Assembly: GCF_030272615.1 (NCBI RefSeq)
Contig: NC_081414.1
Coordinates: 762,853,648 to 762,917,647, forward strand
Origin: Cryptomeria japonica
Lineage: Eukaryota > Streptophyta > Pinopsida > Cupressales > Cupressaceae
Length of the DNA stretch: 64,000 bases
Direction: 5' to 3'
The position numbers and the translations under genes were made by a program. Below the pieces are notes generated by a model that made no database searches, was not told the origin of the DNA, and worked only from the letters and a program-made list of their open reading frames with translations. Below, piece after piece: positions 1 to 9,959 of the stretch (position 1 is its first letter; each line of letters opens with the position of its first letter).

Positions 1-201
1 GCATCGATCTAATTACATACAAATTTCAATTCAAATAACTTATTCACACTTTTTTAGTTTTATTTTTGTGTTAGTAGGAGATATAAGTATAAGTTAGAAG
101 GAAGGATAGCTAAAAAATCAGAACGGTAAGATAATTTATCCTGAAGACATATGCCACTTTGAGATAAACAACAGAGGTATAAAGTCTAGTCCAATGAAGT
201 C
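1..201. other. Left flank of copia element 1, no gene recognised
   Basis: AT-rich sequence left of the copia insertion. Because the ankyrin-repeat pseudogene starts just right of the same insertion, this stretch may be the other side of that broken gene, but I see no ankyrin motif here. Confidence 0.4.
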
Positions 202-206
202 ACATA
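202..206. repeat. Target-site duplication ACATA (left)
   Basis: ACATA directly precedes the TG of the left LTR at 207 and is repeated exactly at 8412-8416, directly after the terminal CA at 8411. A 5-bp duplication is what Ty1/copia integrases produce, so it fixes both ends of element 1. Confidence 0.9.
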
Positions 207-240
207 TGATGATATGATGAAAGAATAAGGATTTGGTAGA

Positions 241-273
241 ATACTGAGAGAGGGGGAGGGGGTGAATCAGTAT
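241..273. repeat. LTR-end hairpin with G-rich loop (element 1, left LTR)
   Basis: ATACTGA at 241-247 pairs perfectly with TCAGTAT at 267-273 around a G-rich loop. It lies about 35 bp inside the LTR end next to the PBS side of the element. The same structure with a different stem sequence occurs in the other copia LTRs of the window. Confidence 0.7.
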
Positions 274-1101
274 ACTCAAAAATCTGATACAAACTCTGAA
301 ACTCAAAATAAATTTATCAACAAATAACTCAGTCAAGATAATGTCTTCAAACATTACCTACATCAACCAATCATCAACCGGTTTGACTGTTATACCAACT
401 TAATAGTAAACAACTTCAATCTTGTAAACATCAACAATGCTCAATCCAAACTAATGGACCACCTTGTTAGAGGATTTATAAAGTAACCAATCATGTTAGA
501 GCTTACCCGGTTAGGGGATTTTGATTTCTACTATAATTGTTAGAAAAAAACATGTTTTCTTGATATGTCTGAATAGCACTACATCTGCTTGATCAGATCC
601 TTCTTAAGCTTCAATCTGCCTTTACACAAACTGCAGATCCATCCACCATTTTGGCAACCATACACTTAACTGATTTTCTCCGATCTTGTCAACTTTGCCA
701 ACAAATTAACAAAACAATATCATCGACCTTAAATACAAATCAACTTGGTTGGTAACAAAACAAAAACATAATTCTCATCATCAAGATTATAAACAAGTTG
801 GTACAATCTTGACCATTAAAAATCATAACAATCTCTTCACATTAATCAAGAAAATTCCAACCGCTTCATCGGACTTTGTAACTCATCACACGCTATGCAT
901 TTGATGCAATTCACTTTGCTCCTTTCCAAGATAACAAACATGCCAAATCAATCTGAACTTATCCTCATACAATGATCACACATGTCTCTTTCATTACCGC
1001 TTAACATAAACTAGCAAACTTGATCAGTTAGGGTTTATCCAAGACAACTGGTAGGGTTTACCAGTCTACATAACATAGAAATGTTTAACCTTATACATCG
1101 G

Positions 1102-2173
1102 TTTTTTAAGGTCCCGGAGACAACTGAGAGGGGGGGGGGGGGGTGAGTCAGTTGTTAATAGTTGTCAATTAATTTTAATCCAAATATAACCCAAACTTAA
1201 TGCTTAATGCCGGTCAACCAAACTTTGATGCTGGTAGATAGTTTAGCAGCTAATACAGTACCGATAAAGTTTAATGCATGTAATAGAAAGACAAATAACA
1301 TCCACAATACATAACAAAAATCTTTGTATGTGGAAACCCTATAAGGGAAAAAACCACGGTGGGAAACCTTACCCACAATCAGATGATACTATTGCAGATA
1401 GTATGTGTGTACAAAATGGAGTCTGCACATGCAAAAAGGCCAACTGCCTAGAGTTGACTGCTCAATCACAAAATGGGAGTTACACTGACTACAATTGGAT
1501 GGTTAAATCCAATGATAATGTAATGCTCAGGCATCTTCATATGGTGGATTTAGTACCGGTTTAGCTCTGATTATCTTCTCAATACCTTCCTTCAATCTTC
1601 AAATGATGTCTGTGTGTATAGCTCTACTTATTTTCTCATATACCTTATTCGTACTTCCTCACATTCCCATATCAATCTCCATAAATGAGATCTTACATTT
1701 ATACAATAACCTAAGACCAATTGAGTAGGTCGGCTCACTAAAGATATTACAATAAAATCAATTACAAATGAATCAATATCCAATGCATCATGTCAACTCA
1801 ATGCATTTACAATAATAACAAATCATCTTCATGGCGTGTCGTGCTGATCTGGAATAGATATGCTTGCTGGTGCTTAACCTAGACATATTTGCCAGTAAAA
1901 GAAAATATGCAAACCCGAATAGACCAACGAACAAATCACCATAACAAAGTGTCCAAACAATGTCTTCGACATAACCAAGTAGTCTCCAAGTCATCCCAAG
2001 TGCTGGTGAACAATATAATCTGTCGGTGAACCAAATACCGATGACTGTGCATAAGTCAATGAACATACTGGTGAACATAATCAAGAGTCTCCAAGTGCTG
2101 ATAAGAGTTGAGAGGTGTTGACAAGTGTTGACATCAATGACAAAACCTTATCAACATATCCAAAATACCAACA
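1102..2173 (-). repeat. LTR of the second copia element
   Basis: Runs from the divergence point from element 1 LTR to CCAACA, the usual copia LTR start (TGTTGG on the minus strand), directly before the polypyrimidine tract. It has the conserved GGGAAAAAACC block near 1345 and a run of 14 G at 1130-1143. Its left end is approximate. Stem ACAACTGA (1120-1127) pairs with TCAGTTGT (1148-1155). Confidence 0.65.
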
Positions 2174-2185
2174 ATCTCCCCCTTT
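2174..2185 (-). promoter_or_regulatory. Polypurine tract, second copia element
   Basis: The plus strand reads ATCTCCCCCTTT, so the minus strand is AAAGGGGGAGAT directly before the LTR, the primer for plus-strand DNA synthesis. A second, similar tract lies at about 2366-2380 in a matching phrase context. Confidence 0.75.
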
Positions 2186-2564
2186 GGCATTGATGACAAC
2201 ACAAGATGGAAAAACCATCAAAGTGCGAAAACAAAACTGCCAAAAACCAAAAAACCAACAATCTCCCAAAGAGATCATTAACCAAAAACCAAAATATAGA
2301 GAGTACCAATCTCTCCCCAAAATAACAACCTCTCCCTCAAAGGATAATGTGTTTTTCCATAACAATCTCCCCCCCTTTGACATCAAATGCCAAAGCAATA
2401 CAAAAGAAAATACAATAGTTCATAGAACTTATTAAAAAATACCAATTTATCCAATTTATCCAACTACTCCCCCTGAGAAGTAGGTCTCCTCATCAAAGCT
2501 AGGAAAAATATTTCTCTGTTAATTCTATTGGTTGATGATAATCGTCAACTATTTAAGTCTCTAC

Positions 2565-3218
2565 CTATGGGGGTAGAACCCCAAGCTGCTCTCTAAGATA
2601 TTCAAAAGTCTCTTTAGGCAAAGGCTTGGTAAAAATATTTGCAATCTTCTCTTTAGTATTCACATAAACCAATTTGACTTCTTTTTCTTCAACATTCTCT
2701 TTTAGAACATTGAATTTGATAGAAACATGTTTAGTCTTTGAGTGGAAAACCGGATTCTTAGATATATCAATTGCTGCCAAATTATCACAGTAAATAGTTA
2801 TAGGTTCCTTGCATTTTACCTTTATGTCCTTCAACATTTGTTTAATGCATAATACCTATGTCCAATTAGTTATTGCTACAACATATTCTAATTCAGCTGT
2901 TGATAAACATGTGCAACTTTATTTCTTACTCAACCAAGAAATTAGTCTGCTACCAAGAAAAAATGCTCCACAGGTGGTACTTTTTCTATCATCTACATCT
3001 CCTGCCCAATTTGCATCTGTGTATGCACATGAATCAAAGTTTCCATCCCTAGGATACCATAAGCCAAGATTTGTAGTGCCTTGTAGGTACCGGAAAATCC
3101 TTTTTACTGCTGATTCATGATTTTCTTTAGGATTACTCTGAAACCTTGAAACAATACATACTAAATTCATAAATATACCTTGATGAAAATCACAATACCC
3201 TGTTAGGAGTAACCTCAC
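2565..3218 (-). pseudogene. copia polymerase 3' end: end of reverse transcriptase region and RNase H (second element)
   Basis: Two open segments in different frames (2919-3218 and 2565-2837) form the C-terminal part of a copia polyprotein. Visible motifs: AVKRIFRYLQGT, YTDANWAGD with the RNase H aspartate, RKSTTCGAFFLG, then a degraded SxSTAELEYV, IYCDN, HSKTKHVSI and IFTKPLP near the end. These are the standard RNase H landmarks of plant copia elements. A stop after WLSKK and a frame change break it. Its first residues (above about 3168) already lie in element 1 LTR sequence, so the join is not original coding. Confidence 0.85.
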
Positions 3219-3994
3219 TGGAGTATTTGAGAATCCAAACTAATGGACCACCTTGTTAGAGGATTTATAAAGTAACCAATCATGTTAGAGCTTACCTCGT
3301 TAGGGGATTTTGATTTCTGCTATAATTGTTAGAAAACAAGAGGTTTTCTTGATCTGTCTGAATAGCACTACATCTGCTTGATCAGATCCTTCTTAAGCTT
3401 CAATCTGCCTTTACACAAACCGCAGATCCATCCACCTATTTGGCAACCACACACTCAACTGGTTTTCTCCAATCTTGTTAACTTTGCCAACAACTTAACA
3501 AAACAATATCATAGACCTTAAATACAAATCAAGAAAATTCCAACCGCTCCATGATCACCGCTTCATCGGACTTTGTAACTCATCATGTGCTATGCATTTG
3601 ATTGAATTCACTTTTCTTCTTTCCAAGATAATAAACATGCCAAATCAATCTGAACTTATCCTCATACAATGATCACATGTGTCTCTATCATTACCGCTTA
3701 ACTTAAACCAACAAACTTGATTGGTTAGGGTTTATCAAAGACAACTGGTAGGATTTACCGGTTTACATAACATAGAAATGTTTAGCCTTATAAATTGGTT
3801 CAACTTACAAACTACCATATATCGGTTGACAATATCTTCCACAAAGTTTATCATACCAGTTACAATACAATAGCAATAACAACAATAACATCAACAATAT
3901 TATGAATATCAGTCACTAGTTCAATTGACATCAATAACAACATATCATTAATGCAATCTATATGCAAAATGCCAACAAAATAAACATGCCAACA

Positions 3995-4006
3995 ATATCC
4001 CACTTT
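3995..4006 (-). promoter_or_regulatory. Polypurine tract of copia element 1
   Basis: Directly right of the LTR end at 3994 the plus strand reads ATATCCCACTTT; the minus strand AAAGTGGGATAT is a decayed AAAGGGGGAGAT-type tract. A cleaner copy of the same tract lies inside at about 4150-4160 (CTCCCCCTTT). Confidence 0.65.
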
Positions 4007-4323
4007 GGCATTGATGGCAATACAAATATCAATGCCTCTGATTGCTATTGTGATTAGTGAATAGGAATCCTAGTTTACATACCAAGTATTCATCATGCTC
4101 TATCTGTCATCAGTCTATCACTGGTTCACTTAATCAGACACATAATTATTCTCCCCCTTTGACAACAATGCCAAATGAAAAGTAAAATATGTAATATCAA
4201 AATTCTCATTTTGTATCAACATACTGCAACTTGATGCTCCCCCTATGGAATACATCCACTCCTTCATCAATCCATGTAAAATTCTGCAAGTAATTCATGG
4301 ACTGATGCAATCAGCATCATGCT
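4007..4323 (-). other. 3' untranslated region of copia element 1
   Basis: No coding sequence. It contains a second polypurine tract near 4150-4160 and another pyrimidine run near 4237-4246, each in the same phrase context as the terminal tract. Confidence 0.6.
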
Positions 4324-4518
4324 TCAACTGACTTCATGAAGAGGGACAATCCCCAACTGATTTCTAAGATACTCAAAAGTGGTCTTAGGTAGAGGTTTGG
4401 TCAAAATATCTGCAAGCTGCTCCTGGGTAGAAACATGCTCTAAGATAACATCTTTACTTTGAACTTTCTCCCTCAAAAAGTGATGCTTCAATTCAATGTG
4501 CTTAGTCCTTGCGTGCAA
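4324..4518 (-). pseudogene. copia RNase H C-terminus (element 1)
   Basis: A 64-residue open segment with HARTKHIELKHHFLREKV, EQLADILTKPLP and YLRNQLGIV, the end of the copia RNase H domain. The reading frame begins abruptly at the deletion join: the reverse transcriptase and most of RNase H that should precede it are absent. Confidence 0.85.
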
Positions 4519-4534
4519 AATAGGATTCTAGTAA

Positions 4535-5111
4535 GTAATCCAGCATCCTTATCCCCAATAATCTGCTCAGGACTGTGATTCAGTCTCACATATCTAGGAA
4601 TAACATGATCATTCTCCCCAAGTTAAACTTCTTCATCATCTTCTGCTTCTGAAATTATCTATTCCAATTGAACAAATACATCAGGATTTGCCTTACTGGT
4701 TTCAGATTTAATAGTTTCAAATTCCAAAATAAAAATACAAGGATCTTCATCCTTTCTCTCTGAGCCGATTCCTTCTGAAACTTTAGGACTTTCATCTACA
4801 TGAACATCAACACTCTCAACAATTCTCTGTGTCCAAATATTGAAACATTTGTAGGCCTTGCTCTTGGTGGAATATCCAAGAAATATGCCTTCATCACTCT
4901 TTTCTTCAAACTTGCTAATGTAATCACCTCTTTTAATAAAACATTTACTACCAAAGATCTTGAAATAACTAACATCAGGTGACCTCCCATACCAATACTC
5001 ATAAGGTGTCTTGTCCTTACCTTTTTTTACCAAAACCCAGTTCATAGTGTAGATCGCTGTACTTACAACTTCTCTCCAGAATGTTTTTACCACACCTCCT
5101 TGCATCAACAT
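4535..5111 (-). pseudogene. copia integrase C-terminal region and truncated linker (element 1)
   Basis: In element orientation this continues the integrase: VKTFWREVVSTAIYTMN, PYEYWYGRSPDVSYFKIFG, FIKRGDYISKFEEKSDEG and IFLGYSTKSKAYK, the usual copia integrase C-terminal block. After a stop near 4659 a linker remains (EEVQLGEN-like, then RYVRLNHSPEQIIGDK), which normally leads into reverse transcriptase. At about 4535 the sequence jumps straight to the end of RNase H. It is offset by a frameshift from the upstream integrase core. Confidence 0.85.
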
Positions 5112-5128
5112 AGTTCTAGCTGCTTCAA

Positions 5129-6127
5129 CTACTGACCAGTTGTTTTTTTTGCTCTACCATTCTGCTGTGGTGTCCTTGGTGTAGAAAGATGCCGCTTGAT
5201 ACCATTCTCATCATAGTACTTATTGAACTCCACAGAAGTGAATTCACCCCCTTGATCTGTTCTCACACATTTAAAATTTTTGCCACTCTCTTTCTTAGTT
5301 AAGGCCCTGAATGCCTTGGATTTACCAAAAGCTTCATTCTTATCTTTCAAGAATGTGACCCACACCATCCTTGAATAATCATCAATGAAGATCATGAAAT
5401 ATCTATCACCTGAAATGCTTTTAGTTGTTATTGGTCCACATAGATTTGTATGAACCAAATCTAACAAGTGCTTTGTTGAGAAAGACTTGCTCTTTAAAGT
5501 AGAAGAAGTCATCTTCCCTAACTGACATTCTTTACAAAGAGAATTAACCAGTTTGTCTATTTGAGGTGGATCTCTTACTGTGTTAGATTTACTCACTTTA
5601 ACAATATTGTCAAAATTTATATGATTAAATCTTCTATGCCAAAGCCAACTATCATTTATTTTTGCAATCAAATAGTTGCTAACTTTTGGATTAAGATGAA
5701 ATAGATTACCTTTGGTCTGTTTATGGGTTGTAATCAATTCACCTTTGTTATCAAAGATTTTGCACATACCATTTCTAAAATCCAGTGGGTATCCTTTATC
5801 ATTCACTTGTGCCACACTCAAAAGATTATGCTTAAGACCTTCAACCCAATAAACGTCGTCACCACTACTCTTCCCATTAAGAGAAATAATTCCCTTACCT
5901 TTAACCATATAGGGTGAGTCATTGCCAAATCTAACAACACCGCCATCAAATTCCTTCAAGGAAAGAAATTTGCTCCGATCACTAGTCATGTGATGTGAAT
6001 AACCACTATCAATAATCCAATCCTCAGAGTTATCCATCCTGGATACTAGAGCCTTCTGACCAATCTTATTGCAAGCAAAACATTTCAGCAGTAGCTTACC
6101 TCTATATTTACCAGTGCCTCTAGGCAA
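5129..6127 (-). pseudogene. copia protease, GAG-pre-integrase and integrase core (element 1)
   Basis: A 332-residue open frame. Residues about 15-30 hold a broken zinc knuckle (CFAC without the His/Cys partner). About 37-50 is the aspartic protease site WIIDSGYSHHMT, with the catalytic DSG kept. About 90-115 is the GAG-pre-integrase signature WVEGLKHNLLSVAQV, followed by the zinc-binding HRRFNH...CKEC. The integrase core follows, with FIDDYSRMVWVTF and RTDQGGEF. Two catalytic positions are changed: the first acidic residue reads N in HTNLCGP (usually HTD) and the glutamate reads K in QNGRAKK (usually QNGxxER). Both are G-to-A changes in the coding strand, so the enzyme is dead. Confidence 0.9.
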
Positions 6128-6890
6128 TCATTTTGCCAACAATGGTTCAAGCTCCACTAAACTTTCTTCATCATCAACATCTCTGTTGGATCTAGATTCA
6201 TAGCTATGGCTGGTATCTCTACTTCTTCTCATAGATGGGTTAGATATAGAAGCTACGAATGCAGATTCTGATTTTTGTACACTACCATCGTAGCCATTTA
6301 GCTCAAAAGCAGTAAGTTTGCCAATAATAGAGTTAAGAGTTACCTTAGTCTTGTCAATTGATTTCAGCTCCTGAATAGCTGCAACTCGAATAACATAGAC
6401 TTGTAGCAGGGTTCTCAGTACCTTATTGACAACTGTGGCATTTTCCACTTTCCCTCCTACACTTTTTATTTCACCAACTATTTCTTTAATCCTTTGACCA
6501 TACTACTGGATATTTTCACCTTCAGACATTCTCATGTCATCAAAATTTCCTCTTAAACTCTCTTCTTTAGCAATCTTAACATGTTCATCACCACTATAAA
6601 TCTCTTCAAGTTTTTTCCACACTTCATATGTAGTTTCAAGACCATGAACATCTACATATTCAGCATCAAACATGGAACTGGTAATAGTCTCTAATGCTTG
6701 ATGATTCTCTTTTTGTTCTTTCTTCTGATCATCAGTCAGAGTGCTAGTAGGTGCAACATATTGAGTCTTTACATGCTCCCAATACTAACTGCCAATACTT
6801 TTAATGTAAATCTTCATTCTGTCACTCCATATTCTATAGTTATCTTTGTTGAACTTAGGACCTCCTTTCTTCATCATGACGTACAAGATC
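6128..6890 (-). pseudogene. copia gag (element 1)
   Basis: Capsid-like gag of the UBN2 type. The N-terminal part reads GPKFNKDNYRIWSDRMK, then VWKKLEEIYSGDEHV and SLRGNFDDMRMSEGEN; the open part 6128-6448 continues with VNKVLRTLL and an S/R-rich tail. In-frame TAG codons interrupt the N-terminal half (after SIGS and after ENIQ). Gag ends just where the protease/integrase frame begins. Confidence 0.8.
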
Positions 6891-6934
6891 TTTTCCTCAA
6901 GCTATTAGGCTTTAGGTTAAAGAGGACCTGAGAT

Positions 6935-6946
6935 GCTCTAATACCA
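6935..6946 (-). promoter_or_regulatory. Primer-binding site of copia element 1
   Basis: The plus strand GCTCTAATACCA gives minus-strand TGGTATTAGAGC, one base from TGGTATCAGAGC, the initiator-methionine tRNA primer site of plant copia elements. It starts two bases inside the 5' LTR end at 6949. Confidence 0.9.
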
Positions 6947-6948
6947 AT

Positions 6949-8411
6949 TGATGATATGATGAAAGAATAAGGTTCCTGTAGTATACTGAGAGGGGGGTGT
7001 GTGAATCAATATACTCAAAAATCTGATACAAACTCCCAAACTCAAAATAAACTTATCAACAAATAACTCAGTCAAGAGAATGTCTTCAAAGATTATGAAC
7101 ATCAATCAATCATCAACCGGTTTGACTGTTATACTAACTTAACAGTAAACAACTTCAATCTTGTAAACATCAACAATGCTCAATCATATGTCAACATATT
7201 CATCTCTCAATGCTTCCAATTATCATGCCATATTAGAATAATTAAGTAGTTAACCAAATCAACAAATAAGATCATAACCACAAAAACATTCACCACTTGA
7301 CACAAATATTTATATGTGGAAAACCCAAATAGGTAAAAAACATGGTGAGATGAGACTCACAAGGATAGCTATTTGAACTCTTTTGAAGTTCACCCTGTTA
7401 GGAGCCAAGCCTGTTAAAGCTTTACAATAAGTCCTATTAAGAACTAATTTCAGTTAGAAATCACCCGATTAAGGGATTTACAAATATGCCTTGATGAATA
7501 GCACAATACCCTATTAGGAGAAACCTTGCTGGAGGATTTGAGAATCCAAACTAAGGGACCACCTTTTTAGAGGATTTAGAAAGTAACCAAGCTTGTTAGA
7601 GCTTATCCAGTTAGGGGATTTTGATTTGTACTGTAATTGTTAGAAAACAACAGGTTTTACTAATCTATCTGAATGACACTACATCTGCTTGATCAAATCC
7701 TTCTTAAGCTTCAATTTGCCTTTACACAAACTGCAGATCCATCCACCAGTTTGGCAACCACACACTCAACTAGTTTTCTCCAATCTTGTCAACTTTGCCA
7801 ACAACTTAACAAAACAATATCATCGACCTTAAATACAAATCAACTAGGTTGATAATGCAACAAAAACCTAATTCTCATCATCGAGATTACAAACAAGTCG
7901 ATACAATCTTGATCATTAGAAATCATAACAATCTCTTCACATTAATCAAGAAAATTCCAACCGCTCCATGATCACCGCTTCATTGGACTTTGTAACTCAT
8001 CACGCACTATGCATTTGATGCAATCCACTTTGCTCCTTTCAAAGATAACAAATGTGCTAAATCAATCTGAACTTATCCTCATACAATGATCAGATGTTTC
8101 TCCATCATTACCGCTTAACATAAACCAACAAACTTGATCGGTTAGGGTTTATCAAAGACAACTGGTAGGGTTTATCGGTTTATATAACACAAAAATGTTT
8201 GACTTTATACACCGGTTCAACATACAAACTACCATATACCGGTTTACAACATCTTTGACAAAGTTTATTATAGTAGTTACAATACAATAGAAATAACAAC
8301 AATAACATCAACAATATCATGAATATCATTCACTGGTTCAATTGACATTAATGACAACATATCATTACTGCAATCTATATGCAAAATTCCAACAAATTGA
8401 AAATGCCAACA
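6949..8411 (-). repeat. 5' LTR of copia element 1
   Basis: A 1463-bp LTR, intact between TG at 6949 and CA at 8411 (plus-strand view). It contains the end hairpin 6981-7014, the conserved block near 7317-7357 and a run of phrases of the type CCTGTTAGGAG / CCTGTTAAAGC between about 7385 and 7640. It is the reference copy for working out the rearranged left LTR. Confidence 0.9.
6981..7014. repeat. LTR-end hairpin (element 1, 5' LTR)
   Basis: GTATACTGA (6981-6989) faces TCAATATAC (7006-7014): nine positions with one mismatch, around a G-rich loop, about 35 bp from the PBS. Confidence 0.7.
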
Positions 8412-8416
8412 ACATA
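8412..8416. repeat. Target-site duplication ACATA (right)
   Basis: Exact partner of 202-206, directly after the LTR end. Confidence 0.9.
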
Positions 8417-8499
8417 TGCTTAGAATTCATATGTCGATATTGTCGATATTTTGATTCGATAAGGGGACAATGATATAGTGTAGAGTGAAGTTAAGAAAA

Positions 8500-9076
8500 A
8501 GAGGGCAAAGTTGGTTACTTGCAAAGACAATGATGGGGTGAGCCCTCTAGATACGACCATTAAGAAATATAACATAAAGCTAATGGGGAATCTATTGTTG
8601 GTTTATAAGAGACTTATTTTGATAAGGTTGACTCTGAAATGCTTCTATGTAAGTTTACCTCTGAAGGCAATTTAGATGCTATGTGTAAACTCATGAAGAG
8701 AGGAGCAGATCCACGTGCTTGCAATAAGGAGGGTCAAACAACTTTGCACTATGCTTCCATGTGTGAACTTGGTTATAATGCATGTAAATTGACCAAGTTA
8801 ATGCTAGCCAAATGTACAAGCGAAGAAGAGAGAGAAAAATGGGTAGACAAAAAAGATACTAATGGTAAAACGACTCTTCATTTTGCAGCTATGAAAGGAC
8901 ATGACGGGCTTTGCATCAACTTTTGTCAAATAAATAGAGAAATCCTACAAATAAAAGATGCATATGGGCGAGGTGTTGTCTATGATGCAGTTAAAGGAGA
9001 TCATGATAATCTTAATATTATTAGGTTCTTCCGTGACTTCGATGGACTAGACTTGAAATCATGTGTGTGTGGTTAG
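8500..9076 (+). pseudogene. Ankyrin-repeat protein fragment
   Basis: The open part 8639-9076 (145 residues) contains two clear ankyrin repeats: GADPRACNKEGQTTLHYAS and WVDKKDTNGKTTLHFAAMKG, with a weaker repeat after them (QIKDAYGRGVVYDAV). Upstream in another frame (about 8515-8560) TCKDNDGVSPLDTTI is a further ankyrin-like unit, so a frameshift separates them. Ankyrin repeats mediate protein-protein contacts; the family member cannot be told. No start, membrane segment or second domain is seen. The copia element 1 insertion ends only about 90 bp upstream and may have cut the gene. Likely a relict host gene. Confidence 0.75.
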
Positions 9077-9082
9077 GGTTTT

Positions 9083-9140
9083 GACATGTTCATGCCATTT
9101 CATATAACATATGTGATTACATTCAAGAAGAAAAGAATCA
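9083..9140. repeat. Short piece shared with the gypsy-2 LTR
   Basis: About 58 bp matching 52876-52935 in the gypsy-2 LTR (ATGCCATTTCATA, then ACATTCAAGAAGAAAAG), with a few substitutions. It starts a few bases after the ankyrin stop codon. Confidence 0.6.
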
Positions 9141-9159
9141 TTTGGTAGATCAAAGACTT

Positions 9160-9950
9160 AAAGATGTAGAACATAAGATATCCCTAAGAGGGCGGTGAAT
9201 TAGTGATTATAAACAATTTCAAACAATGTCTGCAACCGATAGGATAATGAAAGCACTAACAAGAAACCACACACAAGAGCACATCACATAACACTGACTA
9301 TACGGGGAAATCTCAACATGGGAAAAACCTCGATGAGAAATGCTGTTGAAGATCTACTGCTCCAATCTAGCCTCACAATGAAATAATAGTTTTACAATGT
9401 TTAGGGCACCAACCCAAGGAGAACCAATTCAAAATTAATTCCTAAAACAAATTTTAAATTAGGAAAACACAAATTTTCAACCTGTTTCCCCTTCTTTTAT
9501 TGTGTAGGAAGTAGGTACAAAGCTGTATGCTTCAGGATAATCTTTATTTATAGTGATGAATCATTCACCCATTGGAGTGTGAAAAGTTAGGAGGACCAGA
9601 ATGACTATCACTCTGGTCTTGAAAAATTAGGAGATCCTTTTGAGAATAGGTCCAAATCCTCTTACAATCCTCATATCTAGGTTTGTGGCTCAATTCGACA
9701 ACTAGAGCTCACTTTTTGCACATTTTTATATCAATTTCAATCTATATTCCCTAATTTGAGCATCTTTAACAAATCAATTTAATCTAAGGGAAACAAGAGG
9801 GCACTTCCAAACCCCTTGGAATAAGCAAAATTTAAACCTCTTAGGTTTAGATCTATCTAATTCCTATATTTCCCTAATGTAATGGTCTCGAAGTAAAGAT
9901 TAGAGGTTTTCATACATCTAATGGTGGAAACCCTACATTTTTTTCACCAT
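9160..9950 (-). mobile_element. copia LTR-like fragment
   Basis: No coding sequence. It resembles the start of the LTR at 56143: an end hairpin (ATCCCTAA 9180-9187 against TTAGTGAT 9200-9207, one mismatch), a short G-rich loop, the block GGGAAAAACCTCGATGAGAA near 9318, then CTACTGCTCCAAT and CCAACCCAAGGAG phrases also found at 56400-56480. The right end is not clear and the sequence grades into gag remnants. Confidence 0.55.
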
Positions 9951-9959
9951 TACAGAAGG

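Larger units (their letters stand above)
1102..3167 (-). mobile_element. Fragment of a second Ty1/copia element inside the left LTR
   Basis: Minus-strand 3' portion of a different copia element: an LTR (about 1102-2173), a PPT (2174-2185), a 3' untranslated stretch and an RNase H coding end (2565-3218). The rest of its body is absent; the sequence passes into element 1 LTR at about 3168. No target duplication was found for it, so it probably came by recombination or template switching rather than clean integration. Confidence 0.7.
207..3994 (-). repeat. 3' LTR of copia element 1, rearranged
   Basis: Compared with the 5' LTR at 6949-8411, this copy reads: 207-447 matching the LTR end, a roughly 360-bp deletion with AATC microhomology at the join, 448-1101 matching the middle, foreign copia sequence 1102-3167, then 3168-3994 matching the middle again through to the LTR start. 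The LTR middle is therefore present twice, once on each side of the foreign piece. Confidence 0.8.
207..8411 (-). mobile_element. Ty1/copia LTR retrotransposon, element 1 (complete ends, defective inside)
   Basis: An 8.2-kb element on the minus strand bounded by TG...CA ends and an ACATA duplication. In element orientation (right to left): 5' LTR 6949-8411, PBS 6935-6946, gag, protease, integrase, a stub of RNase H, PPT near 3995, then the 3' LTR 207-3994. The order protease-integrase-RNase H is the copia order. Reverse transcriptase is missing through an internal deletion near 4535. Frameshifts, stops and two changed integrase catalytic residues show it cannot move itself. The 3' LTR is rearranged and carries part of another copia element. 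Confidence 0.9.

Noticed and set aside
241-273. G-quadruplex reading of the LTR G tract
   Set aside because: Only one or two G runs per site, and interrupted in element 1; the paired flanks are the more consistent feature.
136-354. 72-residue minus-strand open frame crossing the left LTR end
   Set aside because: It spans the target duplication and LTR boundary and has no domain; a chance frame.
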